The notes beneath the pieces are model-generated. The model had not been told where the DNA came from and ran no database searches. It saw only the letters and a list, made by a program, of their open reading frames with translations. Below, piece by piece: positions 20,855 to 28,182 of a stretch of 64,000 nt of DNA. The DNA is from an uncultured Megasphaera sp. (GTDB lineage Bacteria > Bacillota > Negativicutes > Veillonellales > Megasphaeraceae): contig NZ_UQBH01000006.1 of the NCBI RefSeq assembly GCF_900539295.1, positions 1 to 64,000 on the forward strand, read 5' to 3'. The position numbers were made by a program, and so were the translations under genes. Numbering within the stretch: position 1 is the stretch's first letter; each line of letters begins with the position of its first letter.

Positions 20855-21790
20855 ACCCCTCTACTTATATAAGAGAAAAATAAATCGAAATGCGGCACAT
20901 TTTTTTACAAAAATGGCGTTTTTCGTTTTATCTTTTCTTGAAAAAGCAGCGTATTCCAAGGATAAAGTTTGTTTTATCACGACTTTATTCTTGACTATCA
21001 AGTGTTATCCACGAAATACCTAAAGTTTTCCGAACTTTTAGAAATTTGTAAATTAATACATTTGTCCATTTCACACATACAATTTCAGCAAAAAATTAGA
21101 CAACGCCTTCCCCCGTTCCAAACCTGCCTTTTCTGCCGTCAGGCCCTTTCATTTCCGGCAGCGCCTGTTTCATCTTAGAATGGCTCTTTAGAAATTCCCC
21201 CTATAGGTATAAGACAAAAAAAATGCCAATCGTCCACCCCCTATTTTGATAAAGCATCATTTCTCATTTTATCTTTTCTCGAAAACACATGAATTTTCAA
21301 AAATACGGATTGTTTATCCATGATTTTATTTTTGACTATCAATCATTATCCACGAAATACCTAAAGTTTTCTGAACTTTCAAAATTTTGCAAACTAATAC
21401 ATTCGTCCATTTCACGCATACAATTTCAGCAAAAAAATTAGACAACGCCGTCCCCCATTCCAAACCTGCCTTTTTTGCCGTCAGGGCCTTTCATTTCCGG
21501 CAGCGCCTGTTTTATCTTAGAATGGCTCTTTAGAAAATACCCCTCTCTATATATAAGACAAAAAAAACGGTAATCGTCTAAAGTTTTTTTCAAACTTTTT
21601 CCAAAAAGTCACCATTTTCTCATTTTCATTTTTCGTATTTTTCCTTATTTCAGTTGATTATATCTATTTCTAACTCAATGCATTCTGAATGATAAGGCTA
21701 GCATTCAAATACTTAACGTTTTCTGAACTTTCAAAAAATCGCAAATTAATACATTTATCCATTCCAAATATACATTTTTTTAATAAGACA
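20855..21790. repeat. About 342-bp direct repeats upstream of the replication gene (2 full, 1 partial)
   Basis: Copies span roughly 20855-21198, 21199-21541 and a partial third 21542-21790. Matching landmarks recur about 342 bp apart: TATAAGA(C/G)A near 20870 and 21210; ATCTTTTCT; ATCCACGAAATACCTAAAG at 21007 and 21348; GACAACGCC at 21099 and 21441; GGCAGCGCCTGTTT. The third copy keeps ACGTTTTCTGAACTTTCAAA and TTAATACATTTATCCATT. No protein reads consistently through all copies. The region is strongly AT-rich. It may be an expanded replication origin or duplicated upstream region of the replisome organizer gene. Confidence 0.85.
21005..21354 (+). other. DnaA-box-like sites in the repeats (candidate origin)
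   Basis: TTATCCACG at 21005-21013 and again at 21346-21354 match the DnaA box TTATNCACA at 8 of 9 positions. Weaker relatives are near 21314 (TTATCCATG) and in the third repeat (TTATCCATT). Repeated DnaA boxes in AT-rich DNA beside a helicase-loader-type gene are what a plasmid or phage origin looks like. The origin role is inferred. Confidence 0.45.
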
Positions 21791-21906
21791 GACTCCTCGA
21801 ATCAGAGAAAGGAAAATTCTTATCCCGATTTCCCCTCTTCCCTGACTCAAAATCAGGCTGAAAAAATTTATAAAATTAAAAAAATATCATGTTTCCCTTA
21901 TGCCGC

Positions 21907-22017
21907 TCTCATCATCTCTTCATCTTGTCTTTTCTTATTCTTGTCTTGTATCTTGTCTATTCTTATCTCCCTTCTTTTCTTATCTCTTCTTATCTTCTCT
22001 TTCTGTAACGCGTTACA
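21907..22017. promoter_or_regulatory. Purine-strand iterations ending in a perfect 14-bp palindrome
   Basis: From about 21907 to 22003 the plus strand is almost pure pyrimidine with iterated TCTTATCTT/TCTTGTCT elements. This ends at TGTAACGCGTTACA (22004-22017), a perfect palindrome. Such a block between a MazG-like gene and a replication gene could be an operator, a partition site or iterons. The frames that cross it are low-complexity Lys/Arg/Asp runs and I do not accept them as genes. The rest of 21791-22178 shows no gene. Confidence 0.45.
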
Positions 22018-22178
22018 CCTCGTCGAAAAAGAGCATTTCAAAAGCCACATAAACCGCAGTACAAAGCCATTTAATAGAATTTCATTCGATTGGCAAATCA
22101 CCTTATTACGCCCCTATTCTTTCCATATAAAGAACAGAAAGACTTGAGTAAGTTCATCTTTATAGATCTGAATACAAC

Positions 22179-22227
22179 AAAAAAGCCGATACAAAACATC
22201 CCAGTCAGATGCCTGTACCGGCTTTTC
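22179..22227 (-). terminator. Terminator after the MazG-like gene
   Basis: AAAAGCCGATACA pairs with TGTACCGGCTTTT across a 20-base loop; on the minus strand the stem ends in a T run. It lies immediately after the TGA at 22228 of the ancestral MazG-like frame. Confidence 0.7.
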
Positions 22228-22619
22228 TCATACAATCTCTTTGTTCAATCTTTCGATAAATCTTCCAACCACGTCTAAAAAAAAAACTTTCCACGGCTTC
22301 TGAAAAGTCGATGCCTCTTCTTTCTGAGAGGACGGCCAGCCACCAGACGCATTCCCCGATTTTAGCCGGCAGAATGGCTTGATCGTCACTGGGCCAGCGC
22401 CCTTCTTTAGCCATAATTTGGCGCCCGACGAGGCCGGCATCGGTCAAAAAGGCCAGGGCGTCTTTTTCGGTCGTCCATTCGTTCCCATGAAGCTGCTGTT
22501 CTAAAGCATGATATTTCTTACCACTTCTTGTTCCTTCTCGATTTCGGGATGGCTAAAAATTCCCGGTAGTGACGGTGACTCATCGTGCCGCTGCGATTCA
22601 CGTTGTCCTCTCTTGCCAT
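22228..22619 (-). pseudogene. MazG-like nucleotide pyrophosphohydrolase, two frameshifts
   Basis: The middle reads FLTDAGLVGRQIMAKEGRWP, then KIGECVWWLAVLSERRGIDF, typical of short MazG-like all-alpha NTP pyrophosphatases. The 5' part (MAREDNVNRSGTMSHRHYRE) is in a different frame; removing one C from a CCC (plus-strand GGG 22546-22548) joins it as FLAIRNREGTRSGKKYHALE. Near the end, a 10-T run (plus-strand A at 22277-22286) shifts the frame. With nine T the protein would end FFLDVVGRFIERLNKEIV at 22228, right before the terminator. As read, the C-terminus instead overruns to 22205. Start uncertain (22619 or 22583). Probably inactive as sequenced. Confidence 0.7.
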
Positions 22620-22689
22620 CCGGGCCTCGTATCCTAAAAGCGGCAGATCATCGCGGCCCTCTCCCGAATCCTCTATAAATTTCAAGGAA

Positions 22690-22728
22690 AAAGGGCCCAC
22701 CGTCGTTATGACGATGAGCCCTTTCTCC
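22690..22728 (-). terminator. Terminator of the PQQ-type dehydrogenase gene
   Basis: AAAGGGC and GCCCTTT form the base, with CGTCGTTATGACG within; on the minus strand the hairpin is followed by TTTTT. It lies about 65 bp after the stop at 22795. Confidence 0.75.
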
Positions 22729-22794
22729 TATATTCACTTATGCCTTATTCTTGAAGAGAGTATGAGATAAAATTCCTACCGGGAATTCCTTTCT

Positions 22795-24204
22795 TTATTT
22801 GTCCTTCTTATCTCCCGTATATTCGATGACGATGATGGCGCCCTTATTTTCCATTTCGGTAATGGGCTTACCGTCTTTACCCATAGCATTGCCGCCGTTA
22901 TCCGTAGCCACGTAGATTTTTGTCGTATCCGGGCTTACGAGGACATTGCGGTACCGGTTATTGGTCTTGAACATTTTTTCTACATCGCCCTGGACCTGTT
23001 CGCTCTTGCCGTCGAGTTTCACACGATAGATGGCGCCACTCTTAAGGGTCGTAATGAGCAGGGAATTCCGCCACTCTTTAATTTTCCCGTTTTCCGGATA
23101 GTAGGCAACGCTGGAAGGAGCGATGGTCGGCCAGCCGATGTAGTAAAGGGGCGCATAGGTTTCATCGGCAAAGTTATAGCCATTACGGACAACGTTAAAG
23201 GATTTGAGCGGATCTTTAAGATTCGGGGCATCAAAGTCGGTTTCCTTCTGAGTCGGAACGCCTGCCGGAATGTTGTTTGGATCGAATTTTTCCTGTAATT
23301 CTTTGGGCGCCTTGGAATAGTTGGCATACACATAGGATTCGTTGTCTCTGTAGCCTGCAACATAGGGCCAGCCATAGTTGCCGCCTTTTTCAATGAGGTT
23401 CAGCTCATCATCCGTAGACGGGCCGTGCTCTGTCGCAAAGAGCTTATCCCCTACAAAGGCCAGGCCCTGCGTATTGCGGAATCCATAGGCATATACATGG
23501 CTGCGGACACCGTTTAATACGGGGTTGTCAGCGGGAATGGAGCCGTCTTTATTGAGACGCAAAATTTTCCCCGGATAGAGGCTGTAATCTTTAGCAGCAA
23601 CCTGCGCTGCCGTCGGCAGCATCTGCGCCTGGATTTCCTTAGCTACGCGGGATCCCTGATTATTCCCTTGGTCACCGATGGTGTAGTAAAGCTTGCCGTC
23701 AGGGCCAAAACGCAGGCGACCGGAGTTATGGTCGACGCTTGCCGGCAGATTATCGAGGATAGCCGTTTCATCACGGAGCGTCTCAGTCTTCGGATCATAG
23801 GTCATGCGGACAATACGGGCATGCTTTTCACCATTGACTTCATAGGTATAGGCCGTGTAGACATAGTTATTTCCCTTAAGGAACTGCGGATCCAGAGCGA
23901 GGCCCAGAACCCCTTGATGCGGCGGCGCTGCCACAGCATTGTTGAAGGTATACAGTACCGTATGCTTACCCGTTTTGGGGTCGACCTTAGAAATCGATTT
24001 CGACTGCCGTTCCGTTACCCACAACGAATTATCCGGTCCCCAAAGGACTTCCCAGGGAGAACCAAGACCATCGACAAGGACCGTAGCCTTGAAGGGCTCT
24101 GCAATATTTACCTTGTCTCCATGAGCTGCCTGAGCCACCATACTGAAACCGGCCGTTGCGGTAATGGCAAGGCCACAAAGTACTGCTGCTGCTAATTTCT
24201 TCAT
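22795..24204 (-). CDS. Secreted PQQ-dependent glucose/sorbosone dehydrogenase family protein
   Basis: This 469-residue protein has a clear signal peptide (MKKLAAAVLCGLAITATAGF, cleavage near AQA-AH) and the beta-propeller of soluble aldose-sugar dehydrogenases. Visible family blocks are LGSPWEVLWGPDNSLWVTER, HQGVLGLALDPQF, DHNSGRLRFGPDGKLYYTIG, YGFRNTQGLAF, ATEHGPSTDDELNLIEKGGNYGWP. The His-Asn and Arg residues that contact PQQ and substrate in the family appear present. It should oxidise a sugar outside the cytoplasmic membrane with PQQ. No PQQ synthesis genes are in the window. The ATG at 24204 has GGAG upstream. It is a single-gene unit with its own terminator. Confidence 0.9.
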   Translation of the reverse strand: MKKLAAAVLCGLAITATAGFSMVAQAAHGDKVNIAEPFKATVLVDGLGSPWEVLWGPDNSLWVTERQSKSISKVDPKTGKHTVLYTFNNAVAAPPHQGVLGLALDPQFLKGNNYVYTAYTYEVNGEKHARIVRMTYDPKTETLRDETAILDNLPASVDHNSGRLRFGPDGKLYYTIGDQGNNQGSRVAKEIQAQMLPTAAQVAAKDYSLYPGKILRLNKDGSIPADNPVLNGVRSHVYAYGFRNTQGLAFVGDKLFATEHGPSTDDELNLIEKGGNYGWPYVAGYRDNESYVYANYSKAPKELQEKFDPNNIPAGVPTQKETDFDAPNLKDPLKSFNVVRNGYNFADETYAPLYYIGWPTIAPSSVAYYPENGKIKEWRNSLLITTLKSGAIYRVKLDGKSEQVQGDVEKMFKTNNRYRNVLVSPDTTKIYVATDNGGNAMGKDGKPITEMENKGAIIVIEYTGDKKDK

Positions 24205-24459
24205 AACGAATCTCCTTTCAAATGAAAATTTTTATGCTCAGATATCTCGAATCGGCTATATTCGACTAGAGGTATCCACATACCAAACAACACAAAATGT
24301 CACATCTTTGGGTACATTATATGCTACTGAATGGTTATTATGTTCCAATCCAGTATTATAATCAATTCGTTATCATACTACTGATTATACTAAAAAACTA
24401 TCTACAGAGCAATTATCCGGCTTAATTACTTATGTAAAACCGCCGGCCGGCCTTCATCC
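24205..24459. other. AT-rich upstream region of the dehydrogenase gene
   Basis: About 250 bp without a gene. On the minus strand there are TATAAT boxes (plus-strand ATTATA at 24315-24320 and 24355-24360) that may serve the dehydrogenase promoter, but I see no well-spaced -35 box. Confidence 0.35.
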
Positions 24460-24701
24460 CCACCTTAGAGGTGGAAAACGTCTAACGGATTACGTTAAAA
24501 TTTCCCCACAACTATGTTACAGTCGCTTCCACCCGTAAAAGGGTGGCTCGACGGGAGGCGTAAGCCTTTATGGCTAAAAGTCAGCGTCTCAAAGTACTGG
24601 CTTTCACTTTTTTCAAGCCACGGTGCGCATAGCCCTAAAGTGATTCCCTCCTCATCGCTATGAAAAAGACAGGGCTTCATCCTATATTTTCTGGAAAACA
24701 A
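24460..24701 (-). other. Hairpin-rich segment, possible IS200/IS605-type end or structured RNA
   Basis: Short GC-rich hairpins follow one another: CCACCTTAGAGGTGG (24460-24474), CCACCCGTAAAAGGGTGG (24529-24546) and AGCCTTTATGGCT (24563-24575). The minus-strand order (hairpins, then CCACCTCTAAGGTGGGGATGA near the end) resembles the 3' ends of IS200/IS605-family elements, where a structured guide RNA overlaps the element end. A 68-codon minus frame crosses it but is rich in Ser and Pro and not family-like. No TnpA or TnpB frame is present. Speculative. Confidence 0.35.
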
Positions 24702-24736
24702 ACTTGAGTATATGAGTTATATCTCATACAATATAG

Positions 24737-24898
24737 ATAGGAGGAATTACACGAGCCTTGTTTTTCTTTTATGTAGGAGGAAAAATCGTCGTTACTAACG
24801 GCTTTACTAAAAAAACACAGAAAACGCCACCAAAAGAAATATCTCTGGCACAAAAGCGTCGAACCGATTACATTCGCCGAATGGAGGAATTAACATGA
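24737..24898 (+). pseudogene. 5'-truncated HigB/RelE-type toxin
   Basis: The frame before the antitoxin reads ALFFFYVGGKIVVTNGFTKK, then TQKTPPKEISLAQKRRTDYI and a short tail. This is the C-terminal half of the HigB/RelE (phage Gp49-like) toxin family, which cuts ribosome-bound mRNA. Upstream it meets a TAG (24734-24736) with no plausible start, so the N-terminal half is gone, perhaps lost when the hairpin-rich segment arrived. Its TGA overlaps the antitoxin ATG (ATGA), the usual toxin-antitoxin coupling. Confidence 0.7.
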
Positions 24899-25188
24899 AA
24901 CGCTTAACAGACTTTAAAGCAGAACAGATGAAAGACCCTGCTTTTGCTTCTGCTTATATGGAAGTTGAACCCGAAATGAATATCATCCGGGCTATCGTGG
25001 ACACAAGAATTGCTCAGCATCTTACCCAACAGGAATTAGCCGAGAAAACAGGTATTGCCCAAACAGAAATCAGCCGAATTGAAAATGGCAGCCGAAATCC
25101 TTCCTTAAAGATTTTACAGCGCCTGGCTGACGGCATGAACATGGTTTTAAAAGTGTCTTTTGAGCCGAAAAAGAAAAGTCAAGTATAA
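24895..25188 (+). CDS. HTH XRE-family antitoxin (HigA-like)
   Basis: This is a 97-residue helix-turn-helix protein. After an N-terminal arm (MKRLTDFKAEQMKDPAFASA) comes an XRE domain: LTQQELAEKTGIAQTEISRI, then ENGSRNPSLKILQRLADGMN, and a basic tail. It should bind DNA and repress its own operon and, with a full toxin, neutralise it. The start has a GGAGG site and overlaps the stop of the truncated toxin. It is now an orphan antitoxin; it could persist as a regulator or as protection against related toxins. A strong hairpin follows. Confidence 0.85.
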   Translation: MKRLTDFKAEQMKDPAFASAYMEVEPEMNIIRAIVDTRIAQHLTQQELAEKTGIAQTEISRIENGSRNPSLKILQRLADGMNMVLKVSFEPKKKSQV

Positions 25189-25224
25189 AGAGCTAGCTGC
25201 ATACGAAAGTGCAGCTAGCTCTTT
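25189..25224 (+). terminator. Terminator of the toxin-antitoxin remnant
   Basis: AGAGCTAGCTGCA pairs perfectly with TGCAGCTAGCTCT around a short loop, followed by a weak T stretch. It begins right after the antitoxin stop codon. The remaining 245 bp to 25470 shows no gene. Confidence 0.75.
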
Positions 25225-25470
25225 AGCATTATGGAGTTATAAGGGCTACGTATTCAATATGCGTTGATACGTCTGTTTGAATGTCACCGCTCGACCGGCG
25301 GTTCGTGAGAACAGGTCCAAGACTCGATTTACTGGCCACAGGCTCCTTTGTCTGTTCGCAAGAAAAGATAGAAGGATTCTTTCCTTATATACTATTATGT
25401 ACACGAATCTCGAGACCCGGGATTTCTGAGGAATCTCCGCCCGACCATCGTCTCCACTTTAGGTTAAATA

Positions 25471-26001
25471 TTACATATCGCTAGCAAGTATTCTAAAAAT
25501 ACGCGTGTTTTGTTCTATGTGATGTTGAAGAATGATTCTACGATTTGCGGCTGAACACCAAACGTCACTTTGTCCTATTTTATTAAATCGGTTATTTAGC
25601 AATACAGATAATTCTGAACGTGAAAGACCAAGAGCTATCAGAATGGCTCCGGTTATATAGCCTGTATCATAGGTTGAAATCTGGTCCAAAGCATTGCCCA
25701 TAATATTAATTTTTGAAACATAGCCGGAATCATTGACATAGAGAGTAATTATTGCTCCATGTCCATTACCGCCAACCCCAGTAAAATATAGGGTATATGG
25801 ATCGCTCGGTCTCAGTTTTCCCACTTCTCTTACAGTATCGACTCTCATAGGAGTTTTTCCATAAGAAGAAGCTTGATTGATTTGCTCCGCCAAAGCATAT
25901 GCACCTAAATCAGAGACCTGTACAATTTGTGCGGAAGCATAGGAAAAGGTAAAAAAGCAAAACATTAAAATCAAGAATACAATCTGCTTGCATTTATGCA
26001 T
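25471..26001 (-). CDS. Small secreted protein of unknown family
   Basis: This 176-residue protein has a signal peptide (MHKCKQIVFLILMFCFFTFS, cleavage near SASA-Q). The mature part begins QIVQVSDLGAYALAEQINQA and contains TLYFTGVGGNGHGAIITLYV and ALGLSRSELSVLLNNRFNK. The ATG at 26001 is chosen because GGAGG lies 8 bases upstream; two longer starts exist. The gene is noticeably more AT-rich than the core region, suggesting transfer. It stands alone between the toxin-antitoxin remnant and the rlmD operon. It resembles small secreted or phage-type hypothetical proteins; no function can be assigned. Confidence 0.65.
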   Translation of the reverse strand: MHKCKQIVFLILMFCFFTFSYASAQIVQVSDLGAYALAEQINQASSYGKTPMRVDTVREVGKLRPSDPYTLYFTGVGGNGHGAIITLYVNDSGYVSKINIMGNALDQISTYDTGYITGAILIALGLSRSELSVLLNNRFNKIGQSDVWCSAANRRIILQHHIEQNTRIFRILASDM

Positions 26002-26311
26002 TACCATCACCTCCGATAGCCTTCCATAACGAAACATATAATGGTGTTTTCTTGACAGCCATTTCTTAAAACCCCCTTAGAAATTTATATTTCATCAAAG
26101 ACATTAGCCGTAAATTGTGTCTTTGATATATTCTTATTCCAATTTATCTCTGTTTTATGTTAATATTAATACATTAATATACTATTTTATTATACATCAC
26201 ACAAGCTCATTCACTCAACATTTATATGTTTTTTCATTGTCTACCGGACATGCCTATGTCGGTTCTTTTTTTGTGTATTTACAGACCTTATGTCAGCTCT
26301 CACCATTATCA

Positions 26312-26488
26312 ATGGTGACCACCTCTTGCAACGGTATACTTTTAGACATCATAGAGAACAAAAATGCCGTCGTAGGAAAAATACTTGCTGACCGCAAAAT
26401 AGTAAAGCTCCTGGGTCACCCGCAGAGAACATTCGCGAATGAAATGAAGCACTTCCTCGACAAATATCGTCATCTCCTGGACGATTAA
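26312..26488 (+). CDS. Small hypothetical protein (58 aa)
   Basis: The frame from the ATG at 26312 reads MVTTSCNGILLDIIENKNAV and continues VGKILADRKIVKLLGHPQRT to HFLDKYRHLLDD. Unlike the low-complexity sequence before it (26038-26311, AT-rich, no gene seen), this part has ordinary composition. It ends shortly before a clear hairpin at 26508. There is no strong ribosome site, so it may be a fragment. Family not recognised. Confidence 0.4.
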   Translation: MVTTSCNGILLDIIENKNAVVGKILADRKIVKLLGHPQRTFANEMKHFLDKYRHLLDD

Positions 26489-26507
26489 TTTTTTTCTATA
26501 ATATAAA

Positions 26508-26548
26508 AGGCTCTCAATCATCTATTTCACAATAGTGACTGAGAGCCT
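26508..26548. terminator. Intrinsic terminator-like hairpin
   Basis: AGGCTCTCA pairs with TGAGAGCCT across a 23-base loop, with short A and T runs on either side. It follows the small gene ending at 26488 and may also stop transcription from the opposite strand. Confidence 0.55.
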
Positions 26549-26723
26549 CGTTTCGTGATATTAAACGGGGATGTATTCACAAATCCATTTCCATTTTTAT
26601 TTCTTCAACAGGGACACCTTCGGTACTCCACTCGTTGTTTTCAACGGATTCCACCGTATGAAAGCCCACTTTTTCTGATGCTCTCCCTTTTCAAATTCCG
26701 AAGGATGCTAAATCACTCGCTCC

Positions 26724-28106
26724 TTACTTTTCCCTTGTAATGAGGGCCACAGCTTCTACGTGGTGGGTCCGAGGGAACATATCGACGGGCTGTACTTTCT
26801 TGGTATGGTAGCCGTGATCATTAAGGTAGGCCAGGTCGCGGGCTAAGGTTGCCGGGTTGCACGAGACGTAGACGACGCGTTTGGGTTTGCTGTTGGCGAT
26901 GGCTTTTAAGACCGGTTCGCCGCAGCCGGCACGGGGCGGATCTAAGACGATGACGTCGGGACGGACGCCGTTTTTAATGAGTTCGGGCAGTTTATAGATG
27001 GCGTCGCCCAGAATGAATTGGGCGTTGCCGATTTTATTGTCCTTGGCATTGCGGACGGCGTCGCGGATGGCCGAGTCGACGATTTCGATGCCGTAGACTT
27101 GTTTTGCCTTCTGGGCCAAAAAGAGGGTGATCGTCCCCGTGCCGCAATAGACGTCGGCGACGATTTCCCCGCCTTTCAAATCGGCAAAGTCGAGGGCCGT
27201 TTCATAGAGGCGCTGAGCCTGTTCGCTGTTGACCTGGAAGAAGGACTGGGCCGAGATATGGAAGGTCAGGGAGCCGATGGAATCGTGAATGGTGCCGCTG
27301 CCGTAGATGGTCTTGGTCTTATTGCCTAAGATGACGTTGGTATGGCGTTTGTTGACGTTCTGAACGACGCTTTTGAGGCCCGGCACGTCGCGGCGCAGGT
27401 ACTGGACCAGGTCTTTCATATGGGGAACCATGTCCGACGCCGTAACCAGGCAGACCATGACTTCGCCCGTATGGACGCCGACGCGGCCCATGATATGGCG
27501 GACGATGCCCGTCCGGGCGTCTTCGTCGTAGGCGGGAATCTTGAAGTCCTTCATCCACTGGCGGACGGTGGCGGCAATGGTGTTATTGCCTTCTTTTTGA
27601 ATGGCACAGTTTTCGACGTCGATGACTTCGTGCGTGGCAGCCGCAAAACAGCCGATGGCGACGTTTCGCTTACCGGCGGCAGCTACGGGAAACTGCATCT
27701 TATTGCGGTAGTTCCACGGCGTTTTGGCGCCGAGGACGGGCAGGACGTCGACGCCCTGCAAGTGACCGATGCGTTCGATGGCGTCTTTTACCTGCTGGCG
27801 TTTTTCCTTCAATTCGCCGTCATAGCTGAGATGCTGGAGCTGACAGCCGCCGCAGCGGTCATAGACGGGACAGGGCGGCTTTTCCCGGTCCGGTGATGGT
27901 GTCAGGATTTCTTCTAAGACCGCCGTCGCATAGGTCTTCTTGACCAGCGTAACCCGGGCCCGGACCGTTTCGCCGGGAAGGGCCAAGGGCACGAATACCG
28001 TAAAGCCCTCATAGCGGCCAATGCCTTCGCCGCTCGTTCCCAGTCTGGCAATAGATAGCTCATAGGTTTTCCCCTTCTGCACAGGGATTTGCCGTGTTTC
28101 TTTCAT
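26724..28106 (-). CDS. rlmD: 23S rRNA (uracil-5)-methyltransferase, RlmD/RumA type
   Basis: This 460-residue SAM-dependent methyltransferase has an N-terminal TRAM domain (SIARLGTSGEGIGRYEGFTV), the iron-sulfur cysteines CPVYDRCGGCQLQH, the SAM-binding DVYCGTGTITLFLAQ and the catalytic block SCNPATLARDLAYL. The family makes 5-methyluridine in 23S rRNA; which uridine is modified cannot be told from sequence alone (RlmD, RlmCD or TrmA-type alternatives). The start at 28106 (MKETRQIPVQKG) is preferred over a longer frame to 28199 because AAGGAAG precedes it. It is the last gene of a nudF-deoB-pdp-rlmD run, 76 bp after pdp. Confidence 0.92.
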   Translation of the reverse strand: MKETRQIPVQKGKTYELSIARLGTSGEGIGRYEGFTVFVPLALPGETVRARVTLVKKTYATAVLEEILTPSPDREKPPCPVYDRCGGCQLQHLSYDGELKEKRQQVKDAIERIGHLQGVDVLPVLGAKTPWNYRNKMQFPVAAAGKRNVAIGCFAAATHEVIDVENCAIQKEGNNTIAATVRQWMKDFKIPAYDEDARTGIVRHIMGRVGVHTGEVMVCLVTASDMVPHMKDLVQYLRRDVPGLKSVVQNVNKRHTNVILGNKTKTIYGSGTIHDSIGSLTFHISAQSFFQVNSEQAQRLYETALDFADLKGGEIVADVYCGTGTITLFLAQKAKQVYGIEIVDSAIRDAVRNAKDNKIGNAQFILGDAIYKLPELIKNGVRPDVIVLDPPRAGCGEPVLKAIANSKPKRVVYVSCNPATLARDLAYLNDHGYHTKKVQPVDMFPRTHHVEAVALITREK

Positions 28107-28182
28107 AAGCTTCCTTTCTTGGCAAAGGCTACCCCTGCCCCTCTCCGAAAAGAGAGGCAGCAACGGGTATCTGCCTTGCTGT

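Noticed and set aside
21898..22101. 67-codon minus frame rich in Lys, Arg and Asp
   Set aside because: It translates the iterated purine tract and crosses the palindrome; composition is not protein-like.
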